A stretch of DNA of 64,000 nt from a bacterium (lineage in GTDB: Bacteria > Planctomycetota > SZUA-567): contig QKCJ01000005.1 of the NCBI GenBank assembly GCA_003245715.1, positions 84,478-148,477 on the forward strand. The letters run 5' to 3'. Of this stretch, positions 7,632 to 15,987 are shown in pieces. Made by a program: the position numbers and the translations under genes. How positions within the stretch are numbered: position 1 is the first letter of the stretch; every line of letters begins with the position of its first letter. Below the pieces are notes generated by a model. It did no database searches and had not been told where the DNA came from. It worked only from the letters and a program-made list of their open reading frames with translations.

Positions 7632-9209
7632 TCAGTCGTTACCGGTGGACAATTCCCAATATCCGATAATCATTTCATTTTCCGTAGAGCTGTTGAGTGT
7701 TCCCGCTTTCAGCTCATAGCCAGCGGGTGGATAGTTCTCATCAAGATAAATCTGCATGAAATGTTTATGCCGATAATGCTCAGGATCTCCCAGCCCCGTT
7801 ATTTGCGGTTTGCATATATTACCGTTTAATATAGCCTGCTTGAAATAAAGTTGCTGGTTTGAGGAAAATACGAAAGCATCACTGAGTTTTATCTGATTAA
7901 AAGGCTGGTTTTGAACGAGTAACGATCTGGAAAAGACAACCGGAAGCGGATTGTCAATCCCTGTATTTATTTCAGCACCAACTATCCATAAGCCATTATT
8001 AAGTTCGTTTAGCGTTATAATGGTATTGCGCAGTTCTCGTTCGGTAGCCGAAAGCGGCCGCATTGGATATTGGGTTTTGGCCGAATAAGCAGCATTCCCT
8101 GAAAAAGGCCGGACAACTTCCATATGTTCAACTTTGGCAAGTTCATCAGCCTGAGAGGCGTTTGGATGGATAAACATCACAGATCTGTTATTGCTGACAG
8201 GAGGTGATGGCATGAATAACAAAAGTATTATTGTTGATATTCCTATAACAATAATACCATATTTTTTTTGAAAGAACAGTAATGAGCAAAGCGCTATCAA
8301 TAACCATACCGCGATATACAGAACAATTTGCTTTACCGGCATCATTGGTCTGGGTGGCCAATTTCCCAAGATACTGTAACGCTCCGGAGCAAGTCTGGGG
8401 TTACGCAGATAAGGGGTGAGCAGTTTTTTCTTTTTCACCAGTTCTGCGATCTCTTCAGGCAGGCTGGTAAGGCTTGTTTTAGCGTTTTTCGCATATACAA
8501 CCGAGCCCTTGCCGTAGCGTTTGAGGAGCAGGGCCGTTTTCAATGATTTTAAATACAACTCGGAAGCTGGTGAGAAAACAACGGCGTTGGGGGTGTGGCT
8601 TAAAAAAAACAGACTGTCTTTGCTCTGTGTAAAAATTAGGATACCGCCGTTATACACCCAGTATGACAAAGCCACAATCAGGTTGTCCGGTAACTGGCTT
8701 TCATCATTTAACGCATCAGCAAAAATAATGGCATCCACACCTTCATACTGATAGAAATTATGGGGCATACCTTCAACTGGTATTGCAAGGTCATGGTCTG
8801 ATATATTCAGGCTATAACCAGAATCATTGCAAACCCATATTGACTTGGTGTCAGAGGGACTTGATGGATGGATTTCCCTTCGCCGTAGCGACATGCTCGA
8901 CCGTTTGTTTTTAAGGACAATTTGTGCCGTCAATTCATACTCTGAAGACAGATACGGAAAGATGACTGTTCTAGCGCCATTTAAGGATATTTCCTTAAGA
9001 ACGCATTTCTGGACAAGTTCATCCTGCCGGTAAAGCTCAAGAACCGGGGTGAACTTCCCTGACTGGCTTGAAATATCAACACTGATAAATGACCATTGCC
9101 CGGGGCTTGCGCTAAAGGGGTGTACAGCATTATGATCTGCCCGTACAGTCCTGCCAAACAGGGCTGCCAGAATAAAAAGTACGATTAACAGACTTTTAAT
9201 ATTTATCAT
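7632..9209 (-). CDS. Hypothetical secreted/membrane protein
   Basis: 525 residues. Signal peptide at 1-24, a soluble N-terminal part of about 270 residues with beta-rich sequence, then two adjacent hydrophobic segments (about residues 293-335) and a C-terminal soluble domain of about 190 residues. The middle (about 130-230) has a pattern like the glutamine-amidotransferase-type fold of large membrane proteins of the DUF4350 kind ('GVDAIIFADALND..., YWVYNGGILIFTQ'), but I see no catalytic Cys-His pair, so this is only a suggestion. It is the last gene of the minus-strand unit malic enzyme-asnB-this gene, starting 23 bp after asnB. Function not recognised. Confidence 0.55.
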   Translation of the reverse strand: MINIKSLLIVLFILAALFGRTVRADHNAVHPFSASPGQWSFISVDISSQSGKFTPVLELYRQDELVQKCVLKEISLNGARTVIFPYLSSEYELTAQIVLKNKRSSMSLRRREIHPSSPSDTKSIWVCNDSGYSLNISDHDLAIPVEGMPHNFYQYEGVDAIIFADALNDESQLPDNLIVALSYWVYNGGILIFTQSKDSLFFLSHTPNAVVFSPASELYLKSLKTALLLKRYGKGSVVYAKNAKTSLTSLPEEIAELVKKKKLLTPYLRNPRLAPERYSILGNWPPRPMMPVKQIVLYIAVWLLIALCSLLFFQKKYGIIVIGISTIILLLFMPSPPVSNNRSVMFIHPNASQADELAKVEHMEVVRPFSGNAAYSAKTQYPMRPLSATERELRNTIITLNELNNGLWIVGAEINTGIDNPLPVVFSRSLLVQNQPFNQIKLSDAFVFSSNQQLYFKQAILNGNICKPQITGLGDPEHYRHKHFMQIYLDENYPPAGYELKAGTLNSSTENEMIIGYWELSTGND

Positions 9210-9232
9210 AGTTGCATAATCCTGCCCAAGTC

Positions 9233-11080
9233 TCAGCGCTGGAAATTATCAAGCATATATTCCGACCACAGGTAGCGCGTGTGGTCACACTCATAGCTGT
9301 TGTGCTGTGCGGACATCTTTGAGAAAAAATCCTTACTGTCAATTGTAGCATCACGCCCGGAAAAGGTGAAGCTTAATTCTTTATTTCTGAACCATTCTGC
9401 CGTTGGTGGTGAAAAACCCTGTTTGCCGCGGTATAGGATATCTGACGGTAATAAAGGTTCAAGTGATTTTTTCAGCAGATACTTGGTTTGTCCCTGCCGG
9501 TAGCGGTAATTTGCCGGTATACGCCGGGCAAAGTCTGCAACGTTTACATCCAGAAACGGGCAGCGCAGCTCCAGTGAATTAAGCATCGACGCACGGTCAC
9601 CTTTGGTAAGTATCTCATTCTGCAGGTATAGCCTGATATAATATTGCGTCATCCGGTCAGCCGGGTATTCGCTCGCGCAGTCATCCCACGCCTCAATTGC
9701 TTCACTGTACAGCTCATCAAGTGTAAGTGACTGGTCTGAGAAAAGGTCGCAAATATCAGAAAAGCCCAGCGGAGCCATAATCGCCGGAACCCAGACCTTC
9801 ATGTTATAACCGGATGCACGGAAGAAGCGTTTAAGCTTCATCGGTGTTGACATATATTTTCTTGAGCTGCTGAGTTTATTGATAAAATGCTCTACAACTC
9901 TATGAACGGGGCGGGGCAGGTAAATATTATAGCGCCTGGCCCACTTCCAGACCTTAAACGGCAGGTATCCGCAAAATAACTCATCCCCTCCATCACCGCC
10001 GAGGGCGACAGTGACTTTTTTACGTGCTTCACGGCAGACCATCCAGGTCGGTATTAGCGAATCATCGGCAAACGGTTCATCGACCTGTTTGAGAATTTCA
10101 GGAGAGAGTTTCCGCGCTTCCTCACGGCTGAGGCGTGATTCATAATGGGTTGTGCCAAGATACTCTGAAACCTGCCTGGCGTAGGGCGATTCATCATAAG
10201 TGTCTTCATCAAAGCCTATGGAAAAGGTCTTTACTTCACGCGCGTGTCTGACGGCAAAGGCGGCGATACATGATGAATCTATCCCCCCGCTTAAAAGTAC
10301 GCCAAGCTCAACATCCGAGATCATTCTCAGTTTTACCGCCTCAGATAAACGCGTGCGCAGCTCCTCCCCCCATTCAAGTTCAGGATTTTTCGGGATACTG
10401 GTAAATGGTTCAATCACATAATCCCAGTAGCGCCATATTTTATGCTCTGAGGTAGTCAGGTCAAAAATCATGTTGTGCGCTGCAGGAAGTTTGGAAATAT
10501 TCTTGAAGATCGTCCTCGGTGCCGGAACAAAGGCGTAAGCAAAATATTTCTTAAGGCTCAATATATCAGTTTCTGCCTTAATTCCCGGATGGCGGCGGAG
10601 TGCTGTAAGCTCGGAGGCGAAGATTATCTCGCCATCAATAATCGAATAATACAGCGGTTTTTGTCCATAACGGTCACGTGAGAAGAAAAGCTTGCTGGCC
10701 TGTTTATCATAAATGCAGAATGCCCACATACCGTTGAGGCGCGCTACAAGTTTCTCGCCCCATTCCCGCCAGGCGTAGAGGAGCACTTCTGTATCTGAGT
10801 GGTCAGTCTGAAATTTATGCCCCAGATCCTCCAGCTCTTTTCGCAGCGTTTGATGGTTGTAAATCTCACCGTTAAATATGATGCATAAATCACCGTCAGG
10901 AGTCTGCATCGGTTGCGCGCCCTGAGCCAGGTCGATAATTGAGAGACGACGGTGCGCCAGATGAATGCGCCCCTGATTATAAGCACCCAAAGCGTCCGGC
11001 CCACGATGAACAAGTGTGCCTGACATTTCAGCAAGCACACCTGTGATTTCATTTCCCGTGTATCCAGCAATCCCACACAT
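9233..11080 (-). CDS. asnB: Asparagine synthase (glutamine-hydrolysing) AsnB
   Basis: 615 residues. It begins MCGIAGY, so Cys2 is the N-terminal nucleophile of the class II glutaminase domain (residues 1 to about 200, with RGPDA and the FNGEIYNH segment). The synthetase domain has the pyrophosphate loop LLSGGIDSS at about residue 262, then DEPFADDSLIPTW and GGDGGDELFCGY. It makes Asn from Asp, Gln and ATP. ATG at 11080 with AAAGGCGG upstream. It is 27 bp downstream of the malic enzyme gene on the same strand. Members of this family can instead act on cell-surface or other acid substrates; nothing nearby argues for that. Confidence 0.88.
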   Translation of the reverse strand: MCGIAGYTGNEITGVLAEMSGTLVHRGPDALGAYNQGRIHLAHRRLSIIDLAQGAQPMQTPDGDLCIIFNGEIYNHQTLRKELEDLGHKFQTDHSDTEVLLYAWREWGEKLVARLNGMWAFCIYDKQASKLFFSRDRYGQKPLYYSIIDGEIIFASELTALRRHPGIKAETDILSLKKYFAYAFVPAPRTIFKNISKLPAAHNMIFDLTTSEHKIWRYWDYVIEPFTSIPKNPELEWGEELRTRLSEAVKLRMISDVELGVLLSGGIDSSCIAAFAVRHAREVKTFSIGFDEDTYDESPYARQVSEYLGTTHYESRLSREEARKLSPEILKQVDEPFADDSLIPTWMVCREARKKVTVALGGDGGDELFCGYLPFKVWKWARRYNIYLPRPVHRVVEHFINKLSSSRKYMSTPMKLKRFFRASGYNMKVWVPAIMAPLGFSDICDLFSDQSLTLDELYSEAIEAWDDCASEYPADRMTQYYIRLYLQNEILTKGDRASMLNSLELRCPFLDVNVADFARRIPANYRYRQGQTKYLLKKSLEPLLPSDILYRGKQGFSPPTAEWFRNKELSFTFSGRDATIDSKDFFSKMSAQHNSYECDHTRYLWSEYMLDNFQR

Positions 11081-11107
11081 TCGACGATAACCGCCTTTCC
11101 GGTTTAA

Positions 11108-12559
11108 TTAGCGGTTGATCTGATCAAAGGTCGGTGCAGGTTTAGGCTGGAGCTGGCCGACGCCTTCTTCAATCGCCTTCTCACGGACGGCCTTGGCTAC
11201 AGCCGGCGCAACACGGTCGTCAAACGGTGATGGGATAATATAATCAGCGTTAAGCTCTTCTGTGGTGACAATCTCACTGATTGCCATAGCTGCTGCAACC
11301 TTCATGCCCTCAGTAATGTCTGTTGCCCTGGCATCAAGCGCACCACGGAAAATACCGGGAAACGCCAGAACATTATTGATCTGGTTAGGATAATCAGAGC
11401 GGCCGGTAGCCATAACCGCAACATATTCACGCGCAACTTCCGGCATGATCTCAGGAGTCGGATTAGCCATCGCAAAGATAATCGGATCGTGGTTCATCTT
11501 CTTGATGTCTTCAACGGTCAGAACTCCCGGAGCAGAAACACCGAGGAAGAGGTCCGCGCCTTCAATAACCTCAGACAGTTTACCGGTCAAACCTTCAGGG
11601 TTAGTGTTCTCGGCATACCAATGACGGGAAGGGCTGTTAAGATCATCACAGCCTTTATGGATAGCGCCGTTTTTATCAACACCAATGACATTTTTCAGGC
11701 CGGCCTCAACCATGATCTTGGTGCAGGCAGTACCCGCCGCACCAATACCACAGACAACGGCCTTGATGTCTTCAATGTTTTTTTGGGTAAGCTTCAACGC
11801 GTTATAGAGCGCAGAAAGAACAACTACTGCCGTACCGTGCTGGTCGTCATGGAAGATCGGAATATTTGACTGCTTCTTGAGCTTTTCTTCAATCTCAAAG
11901 CAGCGCGGAGCGGCTATATCCTCAAGGTTAATACCGCCAAATGTCGGCTCGAGGAGCTTGACAAGTTTGACGATTTCATCAACGTCCTTAGTGCCAACAC
12001 AAAGAGGAATCGCGTCGACATTGGCAAAACGCTTAAAGAGCAGACATTTGCCTTCCATAACCGGCATCGCTGCTTCCGGCCCGATATCACCAAGACCAAG
12101 AACCGCTGTGCCGTCTGATACAACCGCAACAGTATTTCCCTTGCTGGTAAGGTTATACGCCTGCTCGACATCATCGCTGATAGCCATGCAGGGGCGGGCA
12201 ACACCGGGGGTATAGGAAATTGAAAGATCGTTTTTGCTTTCAAGCGGATATTTTGAGGCAATCTCCATTTTTCCACCCTGATGACGGGTGAAAGTAACAT
12301 CAATAATCTCGTCTACAATAGCACCTTCAAGTTTGCGCAGGTCATTTGCGACCTGTTTTTCATGCTCAAGGCTGTTGCAGAAAACTGTAATACGGCGTGT
12401 TTTGTGTGGCCCCATATCAGAGAGCATCTCGACAATATCAAGGTCAGCTCCAGCATTGGCGACAATTTTTGCCACTTTCACAAAGTTTCCGGGTCTGTTG
12501 GCAATACGGATAGTCACTTTCAGGCTGTAGGCAGCGCTGTTATTTTTTTTGTCAGACAT
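11108..12559 (-). CDS. Malic enzyme with N-terminal ACT domain
   Basis: 483 residues. Residues about 10-90 form an ACT-type small-molecule-binding domain (LKVTIRIANRPGNFVKVAKIVANAGADL). The malic enzyme core follows: SYTPGVARPC (about 115), VSDGTAVLGLGDIGP (about 145), the metal site FHDDQHGTA (about 238), the Rossmann motif VCGIGAAGTA (about 270) and ANPTPE. It converts malate to pyruvate and CO2 with NAD or NADP, linking C4 acids to pyruvate and reducing power in a fermenter. The ACT domain implies allosteric control, perhaps by an amino acid. First gene of the unit with asnB, under the promoter at 12635-12662. Confidence 0.9.
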   Translation of the reverse strand: MSDKKNNSAAYSLKVTIRIANRPGNFVKVAKIVANAGADLDIVEMLSDMGPHKTRRITVFCNSLEHEKQVANDLRKLEGAIVDEIIDVTFTRHQGGKMEIASKYPLESKNDLSISYTPGVARPCMAISDDVEQAYNLTSKGNTVAVVSDGTAVLGLGDIGPEAAMPVMEGKCLLFKRFANVDAIPLCVGTKDVDEIVKLVKLLEPTFGGINLEDIAAPRCFEIEEKLKKQSNIPIFHDDQHGTAVVVLSALYNALKLTQKNIEDIKAVVCGIGAAGTACTKIMVEAGLKNVIGVDKNGAIHKGCDDLNSPSRHWYAENTNPEGLTGKLSEVIEGADLFLGVSAPGVLTVEDIKKMNHDPIIFAMANPTPEIMPEVAREYVAVMATGRSDYPNQINNVLAFPGIFRGALDARATDITEGMKVAAAMAISEIVTTEELNADYIIPSPFDDRVAPAVAKAVREKAIEEGVGQLQPKPAPTFDQINR

Positions 12560-12634
12560 CAGTTATCTCCTGTAATTATCTGTGAATGTATCAATTTAAA
12601 TGATCTTTTGTCATCTTTACATTATCCACTTTCA

Positions 12635-12662
12635 ATTATCCCATTAATAAAAGATTTGTCAA
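12635..12662 (-). promoter_or_regulatory. Promoter for the malic enzyme-asnB unit
   Basis: On the minus strand TTGACA (12662-12657), a 16-bp spacer and GATAAT (12640-12635). The -35 is perfect and the -10 differs at one base. It lies about 75 bp upstream of the malic enzyme ATG. Confidence 0.6.
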
Positions 12663-12667
12663 TAATA

Positions 12668-12696
12668 TTGCCTTAATATGCGATAATCCATAATAT
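12668..12696 (+). promoter_or_regulatory. Candidate promoter for argH-cbiL-coaX
   Basis: TTGCCT (12668-12673), 17-bp spacer, TAATAT (12691-12696), 50 bp upstream of the argH ATG in the divergent intergenic region. Both boxes match consensus at four of six positions. Confidence 0.4.
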
Positions 12697-12746
12697 TATA
12701 TACAGATTATTTTTATCAGATTCAGAAAGCATAGAGGACAGCAATA

Positions 12747-14120
12747 ATGGCAAAACTCTGGAAGGGTCGCTTCAAAGCCGGAACTAATGAACTTATGGAA
12801 TTATTCAGCGAGTCAATCTCCTTTGACCGGGAGCTGGCGTATGTTGATATCGAAGGCAGCCTTGCACATGCCAAGATGCTTGCCGAGTGCAAGCTGATAA
12901 CACAGAAAGACCTTGCCGCTATCCGCAGGGGCATGAAAGAGATTAAAAAGGAACTTGAGACTGGGAAATTCAAATTCAATATCTCGGATGAAGATATTCA
13001 TATGGGTATTGAAGCCGAGCTTACCCGCAAAGTCGGCGACCCGGCCAAGAAACTTCATACTGCCCGTTCGCGAAACGATCAGGTCGCTACCGACCTGCGC
13101 CTTTGGACCCGCGGAAAAATTGACGAACTGGTTAAGCTAATCAGGAATCTGCAGAAAGCCCTCCTCGGCGTGGCTGATGACTATAAAGATCTGGTTATTC
13201 CCGGCTACACCCATCTGCAGCGGGCACAACCGGTGCTTATTTCGCAACACCTGATGGCATATATTGAGATGCTTGAGCGCGATTGTGAGCGTCTGACTGA
13301 TGCGCGCAAACGTGTCAACCGCATGCCGCTTGGCTCATGTGCGATGGCTGGAACTACTTTGCCCATTGACCGCAGTATCACCTGCAGGGAGCTTGGGTTT
13401 GATGATATCTGCCGCAACAGCATGGACGCGGTCAGTGACCGAGACTTTGTGATCGAAGTTCTGGCGGCGCTCTCAACGATGTTTATTCATCTTTCACGTT
13501 TTTCTGAAGATGTTATTCTGTGGGCAAGTTCTGAGTGGCGGCTGATACGTTTGCATGATGCGTGGAGTACGGGAAGTTCCATCATGCCGCAGAAACGAAA
13601 CCCTGACCTGCTTGAGTTGACCCGCGGCAAGTCCGGCCGGGTTATCGGTGCGCTGATGAGCATTCTGACCGTTGTAAAAGGTTTGCCGATGACTTACAAC
13701 CGTGATCTGCAGGAAGACAAAGAGCCGTTATTTGATGCTGTTGCCACGGCAGAGTTGACCCTTAAATGTCTTGAAGGGTTTGTCCCGACTCTTGAGTTTA
13801 ACCGAGAGATTGCGCTTTCAATGCTGCAGGGCGGATTTCTTGATGCGACTGTCCTTGCCGAGTATCTGGTCTGCAAGGGGCTGCCGTTTCGTGAATGTCA
13901 TGAGGTGTCGGGGACGCTGGTACGGATGGCGGAAGACAGTAATCTGCGCCTGTGCGACCTCACCCTCAAGCAGATGCAGGGCGTCTGCAAACTGATTGAG
14001 CAGGATGTATTCAAATGCCTTAACCCGGCAATTACGCCAAAGGCATATGTTTCAGCCGGAAGTGCTGGGCATAAAGAGGTTAGTAAAAATATCAGCCGCT
14101 GGAAAAAGGTGCTTAAGTAG
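12747..14120 (+). CDS. argH: Argininosuccinate lyase ArgH
   Basis: 457 residues, standard for ArgH, which splits argininosuccinate into arginine and fumarate. The fumarase/aspartase superfamily signature GSSIMPQKRNPD (flexible catalytic-Ser loop) is at about residue 276, with HTARSRNDQVATD at about 107 and the YTHLQRAQPV motif at about 155. ATG at 12747 preceded by AGAGGA. No other arg gene is nearby; the next gene, cbiL, starts on the base after its stop codon, so the two are translationally close although their pathways are unrelated. Confidence 0.96.
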   Translation: MAKLWKGRFKAGTNELMELFSESISFDRELAYVDIEGSLAHAKMLAECKLITQKDLAAIRRGMKEIKKELETGKFKFNISDEDIHMGIEAELTRKVGDPAKKLHTARSRNDQVATDLRLWTRGKIDELVKLIRNLQKALLGVADDYKDLVIPGYTHLQRAQPVLISQHLMAYIEMLERDCERLTDARKRVNRMPLGSCAMAGTTLPIDRSITCRELGFDDICRNSMDAVSDRDFVIEVLAALSTMFIHLSRFSEDVILWASSEWRLIRLHDAWSTGSSIMPQKRNPDLLELTRGKSGRVIGALMSILTVVKGLPMTYNRDLQEDKEPLFDAVATAELTLKCLEGFVPTLEFNREIALSMLQGGFLDATVLAEYLVCKGLPFRECHEVSGTLVRMAEDSNLRLCDLTLKQMQGVCKLIEQDVFKCLNPAITPKAYVSAGSAGHKEVSKNISRWKKVLK

Positions 14121-14858
14121 ATGGACTTTTCAAGAGCACTTGGCGGACATTTTTATGCTACGGGTATCGGGCCGGGGGCTGCAGATCTTCTGACCGTTCG
14201 CGCGGTTAATATCATAAAAAGCGCCGATATCATAATTGCGCCGCGCTCTAAAATCAGTGACACAAGTCTGGCGCTCAATGCGGTTAAAGGCTATTTGAAT
14301 GAAAGCCAGACCATTCTTGAGCGTGAGTATCCGATGACGCGCGAGAATGATTCGACGGTCAGTTTCTGGGACTCTGTTTCGGCTGAGGTTGCGAAATATT
14401 GTAAAGCAGGTAAATCGGTCGCGCAGATCACCCTTGGCGATCCACTGATCTACAGTACAAGTTCCTATCTGCTGGCGTGTCTGAGTACGAAAATGGCTGC
14501 TGAAAATATTCATATTATAACCGGAGTCAGCTCTTTTCAAGCTGCTGCGGCAAAATTTAACGAGGTCTTGTGCCTGCAGGAAGACCGGATGCTGCTGATG
14601 CCGGCATCGGATTTAGCAGAGGTTGAGAAGGGTCTTGATAACTGTGAGACGCTGATATTATATAAGGCCGGTAAAAAACTTGGAGAGCTTCGGGAACTCT
14701 TCAGGGCGCGCGGGGTGCTTGAACGGGCGAAGGCGGCTTTTTATGTCGAACAGGAAGATCAGGCATTATGGAAGGATATGTCTGAGGATTTTGACTACTC
14801 GGGCCGGTATATGACTACTGTGATTGTGCAGAGTAAAAGACGCGGCTGGGAGTCCTGA
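14121..14858 (+). CDS. cbiL: Precorrin-2/cobalt-factor II C20-methyltransferase
   Basis: 245 residues with the tetrapyrrole methylase fold. GIGPGAADLLTVRA at about residues 16-29 is the N-terminal SAM-site loop, and the second diagnostic motif GDPLIYSTSSYL is at about 112. The 'IYSTssyl' form together with MPASDL...LYKAGKKL is typical of the C20-methylating CbiL/CobI branch rather than CbiF or CbiH. It adds the C20 methyl group early in corrin synthesis. The ATG follows the argH stop without a gap, and coaX begins 13 bp after its end. cobS and the cbiX-cbiC fusion elsewhere in the window belong to the same pathway. Confidence 0.82.
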   Translation: MDFSRALGGHFYATGIGPGAADLLTVRAVNIIKSADIIIAPRSKISDTSLALNAVKGYLNESQTILEREYPMTRENDSTVSFWDSVSAEVAKYCKAGKSVAQITLGDPLIYSTSSYLLACLSTKMAAENIHIITGVSSFQAAAAKFNEVLCLQEDRMLLMPASDLAEVEKGLDNCETLILYKAGKKLGELRELFRARGVLERAKAAFYVEQEDQALWKDMSEDFDYSGRYMTTVIVQSKRRGWES

Positions 14859-14871
14859 AAAAGGGGCGGTT

Positions 14872-15675
14872 ATGATTATGACAGGCGCAAATCTTTCCGG
14901 TGAAGGAGAACCGGAGGAGGATATCTCCGGCGGACTTCTGACGGTTGATATCGGTAATTCGAATATCAAGCTACTCTGCTACAAAGATGGAAAAGTTGTC
15001 TGGCGTGACACCATCCCCACCCCTGAGATCAATTACGAAATCGCTGCCGGTTTTTTAAAATCCTCACAGGCGATAAAGGTTGCTGTCTCTTCGGTGGTTA
15101 AACCGGTTGATACTTTTTTTGATGAGGGGATGCGTGAAGCTGGCGCGGAGGGTGTTCTTTTTATAAGGCCCGGTGAAGTTGAAATAATGCCGCATGACCT
15201 TCTTACCCCGGAAACTACCGGCGCAGACCGTTTGCTGGCCAGTTACGCGGCGAAGATGCTCAAACCCAAAGAGCCGGTTATTGTTATTCAGGCGGGTACG
15301 GCTCTGGTCGTTAATGCCGTAGATATTGACGGGGTTTTTCGTGGCGGTTTTATCCTACCCGGCCCTGAAATGTGGCTTGACAGCCTGACCAGTGCCGCGC
15401 AGCTTCCTTATTATCCGTATCAGGATATCGCCTGGGGGACAAGGTCGGCCGGACGCCAGACCAGTGAGGCGATTCTTGGTGGGGCGGGAGTCGGTTTGCG
15501 CGGGGCTTTGCGTGAAGCGGTCAGGATTCTGGCAATGTCCCTTGGCGGCGCTCCGGTTCTTGTTTTTACCGGAGGCTGGTCGCAATCACTCTGTGAGTTT
15601 CTGCCTGGAGAAAACCGTCCTGATCTGGTTAATCTCGGCATTTTCCTGTACGCAAAAAATAACGGCTTTATCTGA
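14872..15675 (+). CDS. coaX: Type III pantothenate kinase-like protein (CoaX)
   Basis: 267 residues, ASKHA fold. The phosphate-1 motif DIGNSNIK (Asp26), the TGADRL motif (Asp119) and GGFILPG are all present, as in CoaX enzymes that phosphorylate pantothenate in the first step of CoA synthesis. The usual DxGTAxTxD motif reads QAGTALVVN here, so its first Asp is Gln140 and its last Asp is Asn. That Asp is widely conserved, so activity may be altered. Start ATG at 14872 with AAGGGG 6-8 nt upstream; the ORF is open further 5' inside cbiL, without a ribosome binding site. Last gene before the trp leader promoter. Confidence 0.75.
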   Translation: MIMTGANLSGEGEPEEDISGGLLTVDIGNSNIKLLCYKDGKVVWRDTIPTPEINYEIAAGFLKSSQAIKVAVSSVVKPVDTFFDEGMREAGAEGVLFIRPGEVEIMPHDLLTPETTGADRLLASYAAKMLKPKEPVIVIQAGTALVVNAVDIDGVFRGGFILPGPEMWLDSLTSAAQLPYYPYQDIAWGTRSAGRQTSEAILGGAGVGLRGALREAVRILAMSLGGAPVLVFTGGWSQSLCEFLPGENRPDLVNLGIFLYAKNNGFI

Positions 15676-15683
15676 AAAATATC

Positions 15684-15714
15684 TTGACAACCAAGGGCTT
15701 AGCGGTAATATAAA
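15684..15714 (+). promoter_or_regulatory. Promoter of the aromatic amino-acid operon leader
   Basis: Perfect -35 TTGACA (15684-15689), then TAATAT at 15706-15711 (16-bp spacer) or TATAAA at 15709-15714 (19-bp spacer) as the -10. It begins 9 bp after the coaX stop and would start the transcript near 15718-15722, about 28 nt before the leader-peptide ATG. Confidence 0.7.
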
Positions 15715-15747
15715 CAAAAAGATTTATTTTTTAGGAATGCAATAATA

Positions 15748-15828
15748 ATGCTTAATAACGCCGCTAGTTTTTTTGCCAGCTTTACCTGGCGCTTCTGGTA
15801 TTATGGAAGCGCGAGCGGTCGTTTGTAA
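15748..15828 (+). CDS. Aromatic-operon leader peptide (Trp/Phe/Tyr control codons)
   Basis: 26-codon ORF from ATG (15748) to TAA (15826-15828), with AGGA at 15733-15736 as a ribosome binding site. Eight of 26 residues are aromatic: Phe-Phe at 8-9, Phe12, then the run Thr-Trp-Arg-Phe-Trp-Tyr-Tyr at 13-19. This is seen directly in the sequence. Its place between a TTGACA promoter and overlapping antiterminator and terminator hairpins, ahead of trpE, is that of an attenuator leader peptide. The control codons lie on a perfect 7-bp hairpin (GCGCTTC 15789-15795 with GAAGCGC 15806-15812). Starvation for Trp, Phe or Tyr would stall a ribosome here. No protein function of its own is expected. Confidence 0.85.
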   Translation: MLNNAASFFASFTWRFWYYGSASGRL

Positions 15829-15864
15829 GCATTGTTTATCAAGCGGCTGCGAGCTTTTTAAAAG

Positions 15865-15930
15865 GTTCGTGGCTTATACAGAGTTTCAACAAAAGCCACG
15901 GACAACCAGTTCGTGGCTTTTTATTTTATT
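15865..15930 (+). promoter_or_regulatory. Transcription attenuator: antiterminator and terminator hairpins upstream of trpE
   Basis: The 11-nt direct repeat GTTCGTGGCTT occurs at 15865-15875 (segment 2) and 15909-15919 (segment 4). Both copies can pair with AAGCCACGGAC at 15893-15903 (segment 3). Pairing 2:3 gives an 11-bp antiterminator with a 17-nt loop. Pairing 3:4, extended by AA/TT, gives a 13-bp stem (15891-15903 with 15909-15921) with a 5-nt loop, followed by a T-rich tail to 15930: a textbook intrinsic terminator. Segment 1, in the leader-peptide end (AAGC 15807-15810 and CGAGC 15812-15816), can pair with GCTT and GTTCG of segment 2, which would release segment 3 for termination. A ribosome stalled on the Trp-Tyr-Tyr codons would cover segment 1. 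Confidence 0.85.
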
Positions 15931-15987
15931 ACAGAATTTTACAATTATTTATATATTTTTCCGGAAACCGTGCTTGGAAGGTAGAAA

